NCBI GenBank assembly: GCA_946479285.1
Contig: CAMLFH010000021.1
Span: 10,159-74,158, forward strand
Source of the DNA: an uncultured Flavobacteriales bacterium
Lineage (GTDB): Bacteria > Bacteroidota > Bacteroidia > Flavobacteriales > Crocinitomicaceae
Length of the DNA: 64,000 bases
Direction: 5' to 3'
A model generated the notes under the pieces. It was given only the letters and a program-made list of their open reading frames with translations. It did no database searches and was not told the origin of the DNA. Shown here piece by piece: positions 55,200-63,279 of this stretch (the first letter of the stretch is position 1; each line of letters starts with the position of its first letter). The position numbers and the translations under genes are program-made.

Positions 55200-57206
55200 A
55201 TGAAAAATTTAATCTTCATATTCTTACTTCTTCCGGTTTTTGGCTGGAGTCAGAAAGAAACTAAAGCCGATCGCATGTCGCCAATAGCTTCAGCGATGGC
55301 ACAAGCCCCGATCCAAAAAGTAACTGTTTTCAAAGAAGGTGCCCAGGTGGAGCATTCCAAAGAACTGAACCTGGGAACCGGAAAACAACTGGTGATCTTC
55401 CAGAAAATGACCGACTTCCTGGACCCGAGTTCCATTCAGCTGAAATGTTCACAGGGCGCAACCATTCTGAGTGTCCGCACCCGCAAGAATTTCGACGACA
55501 AAACGATTGCCGAGACAGAACTAACTGAAAAGAACGACCGCAAGAAAATATTGGAAAAGCAGGAACGCACTTTACGGGACGAATACAAAGTGTTGCTTTT
55601 GGACGAACAGCTTTTACTGAAGAACAACAGTTTGAGCAGCCAGCAGCAGGCCATGAAGATTGCAGAATTGAAAGAAGCCTCCACTTTCTTCCACGCGAAA
55701 TATTCCGAGATCAATACACGCAAATCTCAGCTGGATTCGGAGATTGAAGCCGTAGTTCGTAAGATCAACACGATCGAACAGGAAATTAACACGCGCAAAG
55801 GTTTACCGGTGGTGAATTACACTGAGGTAGAAGTAGAACTGGATGTTGAAAAAGCTGGCAATATCGGCTTCGATTTCACTTACATCACCCACAAAGCTTC
55901 CTGGAAACCTTATTACGACATGCGAAGTAACGGAGTTGGTGCTCCTGTTTTGTTAGAAGCAAAAGGTCTCGTTACACAAAGCACCGGAATCGACTGGAAG
56001 AATGTAAAACTCATTCTTTCCACAAATGATCCGTATGACAACACGCAGGAACCAAGATTGGATCCGTGGTACGTCAATTACTATACTCCTGCTCCAAGAA
56101 AACAAGTTGTTGAGCGCTACATCCCGGAATACAACTTTGACGGAGAGACGATCCACGGAGAAATTACCGATGCGGTTTCAGGAGAACCATTGGCTTTTGC
56201 AAAGATCTCCATGAACAACAATCCGTTGAACAGCTTCACAACTGATGCAGCAGGCCATTTTACCTTTGCTGTTCCTCGAGGAGAAAGAAGTTACACCATT
56301 ACCTATTTGGGGTATCGTTCCCAATATGTAAAAATCAATGCACCTTATATCAAGACACAATTGTATCCGGAAGCTGTGGCTATGGAAACATTGAACTTGC
56401 GAGGCAGCAGAGGAGATGTGGAAGCTGACTATTTCGAAAAAAGCGTAGACGAAGTTGAAATCAGCGCATATAAAGTTGGGAGCGGAAAAGCAACAATCAC
56501 AAGGGAAGATCTTAAAAACATGCCTTCAAGATCGTCAAAAATGATTGCTTCTATAGAGCCATCTTCCGGTGGTGTAATTGCTCAGCAAGTTGAAAAAGAC
56601 CTGCGTATGGAATTCCAGATCGAAACACCGTTCTCCGTTCCTTCGGACGATGCGGACCACCGCGTGGCCATTGCTACTTACAACATGAAAGCAGATTACG
56701 AATACCACGCCGTTCCGAAACTGGACGAGTCGGTTTATTTGGTGGCGCAGATTTCCGGTTGGGAAAAATTGAATTTACTAAATGGAGAATCCAATCTCTA
56801 TTTCGACGGAACGTACATTGGTAAAAGCTACATCGATGTGAACTCTTCGAAAGATACTTTGAGTTTCTCCTTAGGAAAGGATAAGAAAATAGTGGTGAAC
56901 AGAAAACGCAGCGAGGAAATGAGTAAAACCCGTTTGCTTGGAAATCGTTACAAGTATGAAGTAACCTGGGATTTCACGATCCGCAACAATGGCGGCGCTT
57001 CCATTCCGATTATCGTAAAAGACCACTTCCCGATTTCGATCAATGACGATATCAAAGTGAAACGAGGAACGTTTGATGGTGCTGTCCTGGATGAAAAAAC
57101 CGGAATCCTTACCTGGAAATTCACTACAAACAAAGGCGAAACGAAACAATTTAAGTTCGATTATCAGGTGGATTACGGAAAAAGTCAGCCGGTTTATTTG
57201 GAGTAA
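55200..57206 (+). CDS. DUF4140/DUF4139 (MuiA-like) protein, copy 2
   Basis: A 668-residue paralogue, 25 bases after copy 1. It has the same signal peptide, DUF4140, coiled coil, regulatory-like insert and DUF4139. Two DNA tracts (55806-56020 and 56649-56959) are identical to copy 1. The central segment (about residues 394-460) is unrelated to copy 1 and reads ATITREDLKNMPSR, similar to the start of a TonB-receptor plug. The near-identity elsewhere indicates recent duplication or conversion. Both probably act in the envelope and may be alternative forms of one function. Confidence 0.85.
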   Translation: MKNLIFIFLLLPVFGWSQKETKADRMSPIASAMAQAPIQKVTVFKEGAQVEHSKELNLGTGKQLVIFQKMTDFLDPSSIQLKCSQGATILSVRTRKNFDDKTIAETELTEKNDRKKILEKQERTLRDEYKVLLLDEQLLLKNNSLSSQQQAMKIAELKEASTFFHAKYSEINTRKSQLDSEIEAVVRKINTIEQEINTRKGLPVVNYTEVEVELDVEKAGNIGFDFTYITHKASWKPYYDMRSNGVGAPVLLEAKGLVTQSTGIDWKNVKLILSTNDPYDNTQEPRLDPWYVNYYTPAPRKQVVERYIPEYNFDGETIHGEITDAVSGEPLAFAKISMNNNPLNSFTTDAAGHFTFAVPRGERSYTITYLGYRSQYVKINAPYIKTQLYPEAVAMETLNLRGSRGDVEADYFEKSVDEVEISAYKVGSGKATITREDLKNMPSRSSKMIASIEPSSGGVIAQQVEKDLRMEFQIETPFSVPSDDADHRVAIATYNMKADYEYHAVPKLDESVYLVAQISGWEKLNLLNGESNLYFDGTYIGKSYIDVNSSKDTLSFSLGKDKKIVVNRKRSEEMSKTRLLGNRYKYEVTWDFTIRNNGGASIPIIVKDHFPISINDDIKVKRGTFDGAVLDEKTGILTWKFTTNKGETKQFKFDYQVDYGKSQPVYLE

Positions 57207-57228
57207 TTGATAATCCTTTTTACATCAG

Positions 57229-57262
57229 AACTCTCGTTGGATTCCAGCGGGAGTTTTTTTTT
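57229..57262 (+). terminator. Intrinsic terminator of the DUF4139 pair
   Basis: aactctcgttgg (57229-57240) pairs with ccagcgggagtt (57244-57255) with two G-T wobbles. A T run follows. Confidence 0.85.
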
Positions 57263-57291
57263 ATGAAACAAATACGGATCTATAAAACTTC

Positions 57292-57320
57292 AAAAGCACC
57301 AGCTTGTGGCCGGTGCTTTT
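57292..57320 (+). terminator. Second hairpin 30 bases after the DUF4139 terminator
   Basis: aaaagcacc (57292-57300) pairs with ggtgctttt (57312-57320). The tail is short. It may be a backup terminator or the end of a short transcript. Confidence 0.45.
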
Positions 57321-57561
57321 ACCTGATTATGAAGAAAAATTACTATTACCGCATCACCGCTCAATTTCTTAAAGAAATTAAAAACAGTAAACGTGGCAAT
57401 AAATATGCTGTTACTTAAATATAAAGATCTTGGAACTTAGTAGTAAGTTGTAGATTGTTCTATTAGTGTTTCAGCTCTACGAAGGTAAAAAAGGAAGTGA
57501 CTATTTTCAAGGTCGGTCTGATAAATTGCCGGAATATGTGATAAGTGGTTAATTTTCAGCG

Positions 57562-58878
57562 CTAAACGGTAGAATCATGCTGTAAAAAGTCAAAATGCGT
57601 CCAAAAATCCGGATAACTTTTAGAAACAGCATCCGCGTTTGTAAGGATTGTTTCCCCACTTGCAATACTTCCTGCAATTCCCATACACATGGCAATCCGA
57701 TGGTCATTGTGAGAATCTACTTCTGCTCCATTCAGTTTTCCAGTTCCGTGAATTAGCATTAAATCATCTTGAAGGTCAATCTGCAATCCCATTTTACCAA
57801 ACTCCATCTGTAAAGCCTTTCCCCTATCACTTTCCTTATGAACCAGTCTTCGGACACCTTTAATGGAAGAAACTCCATTGCATTTCGCAGCCAAAACCAC
57901 TAAAGCAGGAAATAAATCCGGGCAATCTGTAGCGTCAAATTCAAAAGCCTGCAATTCAGAACCATCCACACGGATTCCATCGTCTCCGAAAGTTATTTTA
58001 CAACCGGCGCTCATTAACCCATTCAGCAACCCTTTATCTGCCTGCAAACTATTCCGGTTTAATCCTGAAACTGAAATAGGATGGCCCAATGCCGCCGCAG
58101 CCAGCCAATAGCTGGCAGAACTCCAATCCGCCTCAATCGAGTAATTTGTTGCTTTGTACGCTTGATTTCCGGGAACCTTAAAAACAGATCCTTCCTTTTC
58201 AATCAGAATCCCAAAGTACTTCAGTGTATGAATAGTCATCTCGATATACGGTCCGGATTTCATGTCTTTTACGGTCAATTCGCTCGATTTTTCGCTTCGT
58301 GGAAGCGCCATCAACAAACCGGAAATGAACTGCGAACTCAACGAACCATCTACTTCTATATTTGCTCCTTTAAGCGGTCCCTGCACTGTTATTGGCAACT
58401 TACCATTATTCGTTATAATCTTCCCGCCGAATTGAGGCAGCACCTCATCAAAAAAAGTCATGGGCCTTGTGAGCAAGCTTCCTTTTCCTGTCAAAATCAC
58501 TTTTTGGTCGAAAGAAGAAGCAACGCAGGTAAGCAAACGTAAACCCAAACCGGATTCACCGGCAGATAATTCCAGGTTCTCCGGAAGATTTTTGATTCCG
58601 GTAATTAAAACTTTTTCATGCGATTTGTAGCCGATCGGGTAGCGATCAGTCGCGACTGATCGGCTACTGAATTCGTCCTTATTCTCATTCTCAAGTATCG
58701 CCCCCATTTGTTCGATTGCACGCAGCATCGCCTGTTCGTCATCACTTTTGCCAACTCCGGTTAAATGCGAGGTTCCTTCTGACAAAGCTGCACACAGGAT
58801 TGCCCGTTGAGAATCGCTTTTGGATGCAGGAATGGAAATATTACCTGAGATTAGTCCCGGACGAATGACCTGTTTCAT
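57562..58878 (-). CDS. aroA: 3-phosphoshikimate 1-carboxyvinyltransferase (EPSP synthase)
   Basis: A 438-residue shikimate-pathway enzyme joining PEP and shikimate-3-phosphate. The N-terminal PASKSDSQRAILCAAL (17-32) holds the substrate-binding Lys/Ser region; ELSAGESGLGLRLLTC (103-118) and the later DNHRIAMCMGIAGS-like segment near the C-terminus complete the site. Residues about 67-88 (reading SSRSVATDRYPIGYKS) are encoded by a palindromic repeat inserted in frame in a loop. The enzyme otherwise appears intact. Its ATG overlaps the DAHP-synthase stop by 4 bases, so it is co-translated. Confidence 0.95.
   Translation of the reverse strand: MKQVIRPGLISGNISIPASKSDSQRAILCAALSEGTSHLTGVGKSDDEQAMLRAIEQMGAILENENKDEFSSRSVATDRYPIGYKSHEKVLITGIKNLPENLELSAGESGLGLRLLTCVASSFDQKVILTGKGSLLTRPMTFFDEVLPQFGGKIITNNGKLPITVQGPLKGANIEVDGSLSSQFISGLLMALPRSEKSSELTVKDMKSGPYIEMTIHTLKYFGILIEKEGSVFKVPGNQAYKATNYSIEADWSSASYWLAAAALGHPISVSGLNRNSLQADKGLLNGLMSAGCKITFGDDGIRVDGSELQAFEFDATDCPDLFPALVVLAAKCNGVSSIKGVRRLVHKESDRGKALQMEFGKMGLQIDLQDDLMLIHGTGKLNGAEVDSHNDHRIAMCMGIAGSIASGETILTNADAVSKSYPDFWTHFDFLQHDSTV
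58627..58667. repeat. GTAG...CTAC palindrome inserted in the aroA reading frame
   Basis: A perfect 20-bp palindrome at 58643-58662 (cgatcagtcg and its complement), bounded by gtag (58639-58642) and g-ctac (58663-58667). A partial copy, gtagccgatcgg, precedes it at 58627. It encodes an in-frame peptide in aroA. Its end bases match the elements at 41976 and 42868. Confidence 0.72.
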
Positions 58879-59954
58879 GCTTCTTTATCGGAAGAATTAT
58901 TCATAACTCTTACCTGATGACGGATGGATTCCTGGTGAATGGCGTCCATTACCAGGCGCACAAAACGATGGCTCAGTTTATATTCGGGAGCACGATCTAG
59001 TCTCGCTGAAATAATCTTCTTCCAGTGTTCGGGTTGCAAAATGGTGATATTGTTTTCTTTTTTGAAAAGTCCCAACTCCTCGCTCAACTGCATTCTTGCT
59101 GTCAGGATATCGAATAAGCGATCATCCAGATCACCGATCTTTTCACGGATTACCGAAATATGTTCACTGTCGAGTTTTTCAGAATTTTGAGATCTCAGCA
59201 CCAAAGCATCCAGGAGAAGTCCTAATTTTTCAGGTGTTAATTGCTGTGCGGCATCCGACCATGCAGCATCCGGGTTTCGATGTGTTTCAATCATCAATCC
59301 GTCAAAATTCAAATCCATCGCCTTTTGGGAAACCTCCAGGAGTAGGTTCCGGTTTCCGGTAATGTGGCTCGGATCGTTAATAATCGGCAGGTTGGGAAGC
59401 CGTTCATGCAATGCAATCGGAATTTCCCAATTGGGTACATTCCGGTACTTCACGTGCTTGTAAACGGAAAATCCGCGGTGAATTGCACCCAATTCAGTTA
59501 TTCCTGCTTTCTCCAGGCGCTCAAAAGCTCCGATCCATAATTCAAGGTCCGGATTTACCGGATTTTTGACCAGAACAGGAATTTTTACTCCTTTCAAAGC
59601 ATCGGCAATTTCCTGAACAGCAAATGGATTCACTGTCGTTCGGGCACCAATCCACAAAACATCCACACCCGCTTTTAAAGCTTGTTCTACATGTTTCGTA
59701 TTGGCAACTTCTGTGGAAGTTGGAACTCCTATCTCCTTTCCCGCATTCACCAGCCAGTTCAGCCCTACTTCACCAACTCCCTCGAAGGAATCAGGTCGTG
59801 TACGCGGCTTCCAGATTCCTGCACGTAACATATCGATCTCACAAAATTGCTTGATCTGCTGCGCCGTTTCCATCATTTGTTCTTCTGTTTCGGCACTACA
59901 AGGTCCGGCAATGATTATCGGCCGCTTTCCTCCTTTTTGAATGATGCTTTTCAT
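58875..59954 (-). CDS. Bifunctional DAHP synthase / chorismate mutase
   Basis: A 359-residue fusion. Residues about 1-260 are a 3-deoxy-7-phosphoheptulonate synthase of the type Ibeta/KDSA-like class (GPCSAETEEQM, RAGIWKPRTRPDSFEGVG, NDPSHITGNR). Residues about 270-350 are an AroQ-type chorismate mutase (IREKIGDLDDRLFDILTARMQLSEE). It makes the first shikimate intermediate and rearranges chorismate to prephenate, so feedback by Tyr/Phe/prephenate through the mutase domain is plausible from family knowledge. It precedes aroA with a 4-base ATGA overlap. Confidence 0.95.
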   Translation of the reverse strand: MKSIIQKGGKRPIIIAGPCSAETEEQMMETAQQIKQFCEIDMLRAGIWKPRTRPDSFEGVGEVGLNWLVNAGKEIGVPTSTEVANTKHVEQALKAGVDVLWIGARTTVNPFAVQEIADALKGVKIPVLVKNPVNPDLELWIGAFERLEKAGITELGAIHRGFSVYKHVKYRNVPNWEIPIALHERLPNLPIINDPSHITGNRNLLLEVSQKAMDLNFDGLMIETHRNPDAAWSDAAQQLTPEKLGLLLDALVLRSQNSEKLDSEHISVIREKIGDLDDRLFDILTARMQLSEELGLFKKENNITILQPEHWKKIISARLDRAPEYKLSHRFVRLVMDAIHQESIRHQVRVMNNSSDKEA

Positions 59955-59975
59955 GATGTACCAAATTACCTATTT

Positions 59976-60003
59976 ATTACGAATTATGAATGCCGAATTC
60001 CGA
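59976..60003 (+). repeat. Heptamer tandem repeat, third set
   Basis: The units attacga, attatga, atgccga, attccga match the repeats at 50515 and 50673. It lies just upstream (minus sense) of the DAHP-synthase gene. Confidence 0.65.
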
Positions 60004-60111
60004 ATTTGAATCACCCCAAAACACATCGATTCATGGCATCTTAAAAACTCAGGGAAACAGGATTTTTCAAAATATGGCAAAAACTTAACACCTGTTTAGC
60101 TATGTAAGTTT

Positions 60112-60119
60112 TAAATTTG
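60112..60119 (+). promoter_or_regulatory. -7 box TAAATTTG, leaderless spacing
   Basis: A perfect TAnnTTTG ending 5 bases before the MFS-transporter ATG at 60125. No clear -33 TTG. Confidence 0.5.
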
Positions 60120-60124
60120 CGATC

Positions 60125-61324
60125 ATGAAAGCAGGAATAAAATCATACGACACTGCCAAAACCACTTATCCGATTCTTTTTGCAATTGCTTTCGGGCATT
60201 TACTGAATGATCTGATCCAGGGAGTTCTGCAGCCATTACTTCCAATGATTAAAGAAACCCAGAACCTGGATTACGGACAGATCGGTTTCATCATGTTTGC
60301 CTTTCAAATTACTTCTTCGCTTTTTCAACCGGTTGTAGGTTCCATTACTGACAAATATCCGCAACCTTACTCTTTTAGTTTCGGGATGCTGTTCGCCATT
60401 GCGGGAATTATTATTTTATCTTTTTCGGAGAATTTCACGACGACCCTCACTGCAGCTTGCTGTATCGGACTTGCATCATCGGTTTTCCATCCGGAAGCTT
60501 CACGAGTTGCCTATTCGGCTTCAGGCGGAAAGCGCAGTCTTGCCCAGGCTATTTTTCAATTGGGTGGAAATAGCGGAACAGCCCTTGGTCCGGTTTTATT
60601 TGCTTTGTGTGTTTTCCCTTTCGGGCAAAAATATACCCTGATATTCGTAATTGCCGGGGTAATCGGATTTACCATTCTGTTGTTTGTTAGCCGCTGGTAC
60701 AAAGGTTATTTGGAAGAGCATCTTAAAAACACGAAAGCCAGAGTTGTTACACACCAACTCTCTAAACAGCGGATTTACATTTCAGTGGGTATCCTGTTAT
60801 TACTGCTTTTCTCCAAGTACTTTTATACTGCCAGCATATCGACCTATCTGATCTTCTATGCGGAGGAGCGTTTTGATCTGCAGGGAACAGAAGGGCAGTT
60901 GTTATTAGCCGTTTATCTTTTTGCCATAACTCTTGGAACGATCATCGGAGGCTTAGCAGGTGACAAATATGGACGCAGAAACATCATTTGGTTTTCGATT
61001 CTCGGGGCAGCTCCATTTACCTTGCTTTTACCTTACATGGATCTTACCGGAACGATTGTTTGCCTGGCACTGGCAGGTTTCACCCTTGCTTCCGCTTTTC
61101 CGTCTATCCTGGTGTATGCGCAGGAATTATTGCCTGGAAGAATTGGAATGATCTCAGGAATGTTTTATGGCTTTGCCTTCGGAATGGGCGGGATTGGTGC
61201 TGCGTTCCTTGGAAACTTAATTGATCAGCGTGGAATTATCGAAGTGTATCATATCTGCTCCTTTCTCCCTTTGCTGGGTGTTGCAGCATTATTCTTACCT
61301 TCTTTCCGGGAAAAGAAGATCTGA
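60125..61324 (+). CDS. fsr: MFS exporter, fosmidomycin-resistance (Fsr) type
   Basis: A 399-residue 12-helix major facilitator. The start FAIAFGHLLNDLIQGVLQPLLPMI matches the fosmidomycin-resistance family, with the characteristic GLASSVFHPEASRVA and GGNSGTALGPVLFA segments and the MFS loop motif GDKYGRRN (about 281-288). It probably exports a small amphiphilic drug or metabolite by proton antiport. The closest named relative is Fsr; the symbol reflects family, not shown substrate. It is convergent with tsaB, with a 4-base gap. Confidence 0.9.
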   Translation: MKAGIKSYDTAKTTYPILFAIAFGHLLNDLIQGVLQPLLPMIKETQNLDYGQIGFIMFAFQITSSLFQPVVGSITDKYPQPYSFSFGMLFAIAGIIILSFSENFTTTLTAACCIGLASSVFHPEASRVAYSASGGKRSLAQAIFQLGGNSGTALGPVLFALCVFPFGQKYTLIFVIAGVIGFTILLFVSRWYKGYLEEHLKNTKARVVTHQLSKQRIYISVGILLLLLFSKYFYTASISTYLIFYAEERFDLQGTEGQLLLAVYLFAITLGTIIGGLAGDKYGRRNIIWFSILGAAPFTLLLPYMDLTGTIVCLALAGFTLASAFPSILVYAQELLPGRIGMISGMFYGFAFGMGGIGAAFLGNLIDQRGIIEVYHICSFLPLLGVAALFLPSFREKKI

Positions 61325-61328
61325 TTCT

Positions 61329-61997
61329 TTACTTTTTCGCTGGCGCCTGATAAAATTCTTTCAAATAAGCCGGTTCGAAATAAGCTACGTCCTCAAACTC
61401 TTTGTTTAAGAACTTCCGGTATGCCGTGTGGATCTGCCCTTTAGCGGAAGGCTCCAATTCCAAATCGAAGATGATATTACGCTCTTTCCAAATTTCCTCC
61501 ATCTTCGCGGCCCCATCACCGAAACAAACAAAAGGCTCAAAATCAGTATAAGAATTTTCATCCAAAACATCTGCGCTAACCGGTTTTAAAATCTCCGCAT
61601 CAAAATTGGTAATCAGGGAAAAAACTTCCATTCTTCGCGCATCAATCATCGGGCACAGATTAGAATCCGGATATACGATACGGGCTACTTCTGCCAGAGA
61701 TTGAAGCGTATCTGCCGAAATAAGCGGAATATTCAATGCATAACACAATCCTTTTGCAGTAGAAACACCGATGCGCAAACCGGTGTAAGAGCCCGGACCG
61801 GCTGAAACAGAAACTGCCGACAAATTTTCAGCTTTAATCCCTTCCGAATCGAGTACTTCCTGAATCAGGATCGTTAATTGTTCTCCATGAGAATAACCTT
61901 CATCTTTAATTTCGCGGATTTGCACCAATTCCCCATCTGCAGACAAAGCAACAGAGCAAACTTTGGTTGCAGTTTCAATATGTAAAATGTGATTCAT
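61329..61997 (-). CDS. tsaB: tRNA threonylcarbamoyladenosine biosynthesis protein TsaB
   Basis: A 222-residue ASKHA-fold protein that partners TsaD/TsaE in making t6A37 on ANN-decoding tRNAs. It starts ILHIETATKVCSVALS, with VSVSAGPGSYTGLRIGVSTAKGLCYAL (about 64-90) as the family hallmark. It lacks the TsaD metal-binding motif, as expected for TsaB. Its ATG directly follows the TAA of the upstream response regulator, so the two are translationally coupled, an unusual pairing for a housekeeping gene. Confidence 0.95.
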   Translation of the reverse strand: MNHILHIETATKVCSVALSADGELVQIREIKDEGYSHGEQLTILIQEVLDSEGIKAENLSAVSVSAGPGSYTGLRIGVSTAKGLCYALNIPLISADTLQSLAEVARIVYPDSNLCPMIDARRMEVFSLITNFDAEILKPVSADVLDENSYTDFEPFVCFGDGAAKMEEIWKERNIIFDLELEPSAKGQIHTAYRKFLNKEFEDVAYFEPAYLKEFYQAPAKK

Positions 61998-62690
61998 TTA
62001 AGGCAATACTTCCAGTTTGAAACCAATTCCGTGGATGTTGGAAATGGCAATCTTCGAATCCATCGAAAAGTACTTTCTCAATTTAGTAATGAAAACATCC
62101 ATACTTCTTCCGGCAAAATAATCATCCTGGCCCCAAACTGCCGTTAAAATATTCTCTCTCGGAACTACTGCATTTTGGAATTTACAAAGGATTTTCAGGA
62201 CCATTGCTTCCTTCTTTGTCAGAGTTTTCTCAAACTCCGGGTGCTTCAAGGTAAAATTCTCCGTATCGAACGTATAGCTTCCTACCTGCACGATTTTTTG
62301 TTCCGGTTCATCCTGGATATTTACGCGTTTCAGAAGCGCTTTTACTCGTACCGAAAGCTCATCGAAGGAAAATGGTTTTGTCAGGTAATCATCTCCACCG
62401 GCGTTGAATCCGGCAATTTTATCTTCCGTCATAGCTTTTGCAGTCAGGAAAAGAATCGGAACTGTCTGATTCATGGTACGAATCTCACGAGCTAGCGTAA
62501 AACCATCTTTCTTTGGCATCATGACATCGAAAATGCACATGTGGAATTCATCTTCTGAAAAACGCATGTGCCCGTCCATTCCATTTGTACAAAGTACAAC
62601 CTGATACCCTTCTGATTTCAATTGATCTGAAATGACAAAGCCCAAATTGGCATCGTCTTCCACCAATAATATTTTAGCTCTTGGTTTCAT
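61998..62690 (-). CDS. OmpR/PhoB-family response regulator
   Basis: A 230-residue regulator. The receiver domain has Glu11/Asp12/Asp13, phospho-acceptor Asp55 (IFDVMMPKKDG), Thr83 and Lys105. The winged-helix domain (about 130-228) ends MDVFITKLRKYFSMDSKIAISNIHGIGFKLE. No kinase is adjacent. It is coupled to tsaB downstream. A terminator-like hairpin on the same strand lies 87 bases upstream of its start and may control entry into the operon. Confidence 0.94.
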   Translation of the reverse strand: MKPRAKILLVEDDANLGFVISDQLKSEGYQVVLCTNGMDGHMRFSEDEFHMCIFDVMMPKKDGFTLAREIRTMNQTVPILFLTAKAMTEDKIAGFNAGGDDYLTKPFSFDELSVRVKALLKRVNIQDEPEQKIVQVGSYTFDTENFTLKHPEFEKTLTKKEAMVLKILCKFQNAVVPRENILTAVWGQDDYFAGRSMDVFITKLRKYFSMDSKIAISNIHGIGFKLEVLP

Positions 62691-62776
62691 TCTAAAATGA
62701 TTGTTTGTGTGAAGATACTAAGAAATCGTTTTCGGATAATGATCAAATAAAAAATAGAATCCGTGGCGAAGGGCCT

Positions 62777-62819
62777 AAAAAAAGATAAGAGCTCAAGACG
62801 GGCGTCTCAAGCTCTTATC
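62777..62819 (-). terminator. Strong minus-strand terminator upstream of the response regulator
   Basis: The arms gataagagct (62784-62793) and agctcttatc (62810-62819) form a 10-bp stem with an inner gac/gtc pairing. On the minus strand it is followed by seven T's (62777-62783). No annotated minus-strand gene ends here, so it terminates a short unannotated transcript or attenuates the response-regulator/tsaB operon. Confidence 0.7.
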
Positions 62820-62851
62820 ACACTAATCAACCTAACCTACTACTACTACAG

Positions 62852-62859
62852 CAAAGATA
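62852..62859 (-). promoter_or_regulatory. -7 box TATCTTTG facing the 62777 terminator
   Basis: A perfect TAnnTTTG on the minus strand, with no good -33 element. A start near 62847 would give a transcript of about 70 bases ending at the terminator, beginning with gtag-type triplet repeats. Confidence 0.4.
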
Positions 62860-63248
62860 AGCCATTATCTCATTGGTTTTTCACTTTCTATGCAGACATA
62901 CAAAAAAGGACAATTAAAGGATTTAAAGAATGGATTAAACGAATGCCTGTACCTAGTGTTAAATAATTCACTGATCAGTCAATTAAATCTAAAATTGAAC
63001 AGATTAATCCACAAATACTACCGATGAAATAATTATTACCCGGGTAGCATATCAACTTAAGATTCCAAGAAAGGCAATTTTTTTGATGTAAATAAACTCG
63101 TTTTTTCATGTTGAATGGATATATTGATTGATGAACGGAGTTTCAACAATTATCGATTCAAATCTCTTCCACAAGTCATCTTATGACTATCCCGTTTTAG
63201 TTTTTGCAATATAATTTCTGAATCATCCACCTACTTCAAATACTTTCT

Positions 63249-63256
63249 TACCTTTG
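63249..63256 (+). promoter_or_regulatory. -7 box TACCTTTG before the response regulator at 63280
   Basis: A perfect -7 consensus, 23 bases before the ATG. No TTG at standard spacing. Confidence 0.5.
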
Positions 63257-63279
63257 AATAGATCAGGAACTCATTCAAA

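Larger units (their letters stand above)
57207..57561. other. 355-base intergenic region with hairpins and a tiny possible ORF
   Basis: It contains the two hairpins above. A 29-codon ORF at 57329-57418 (plus) starts MKKNYYYRITAQFLKEIKNS, basic, with no recognisable ribosome site. Further right, an open stretch ending near 57550 (reading LYEGKKGSDYFQGRSDKLPE) may be a gene remnant. None has enough support to be called a gene. It is otherwise AT-rich spacer before the end of aroA. Confidence 0.35.
62691..63279. other. 589-base region between two response regulators
   Basis: It contains the minus-strand terminator and its possible promoter, and near the right end a -7 box for the next gene. Positions 62967-63240 are AT-rich with no gene I can support. 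A 67-codon frame from GTG at 62763 runs through the hairpin and is not credited. Confidence 0.5.

Noticed and set aside
62763..62966. 67-codon GTG-started frame on the plus strand
   Set aside because: It runs through a strong terminator hairpin, has an unusual composition and no visible initiation signal.
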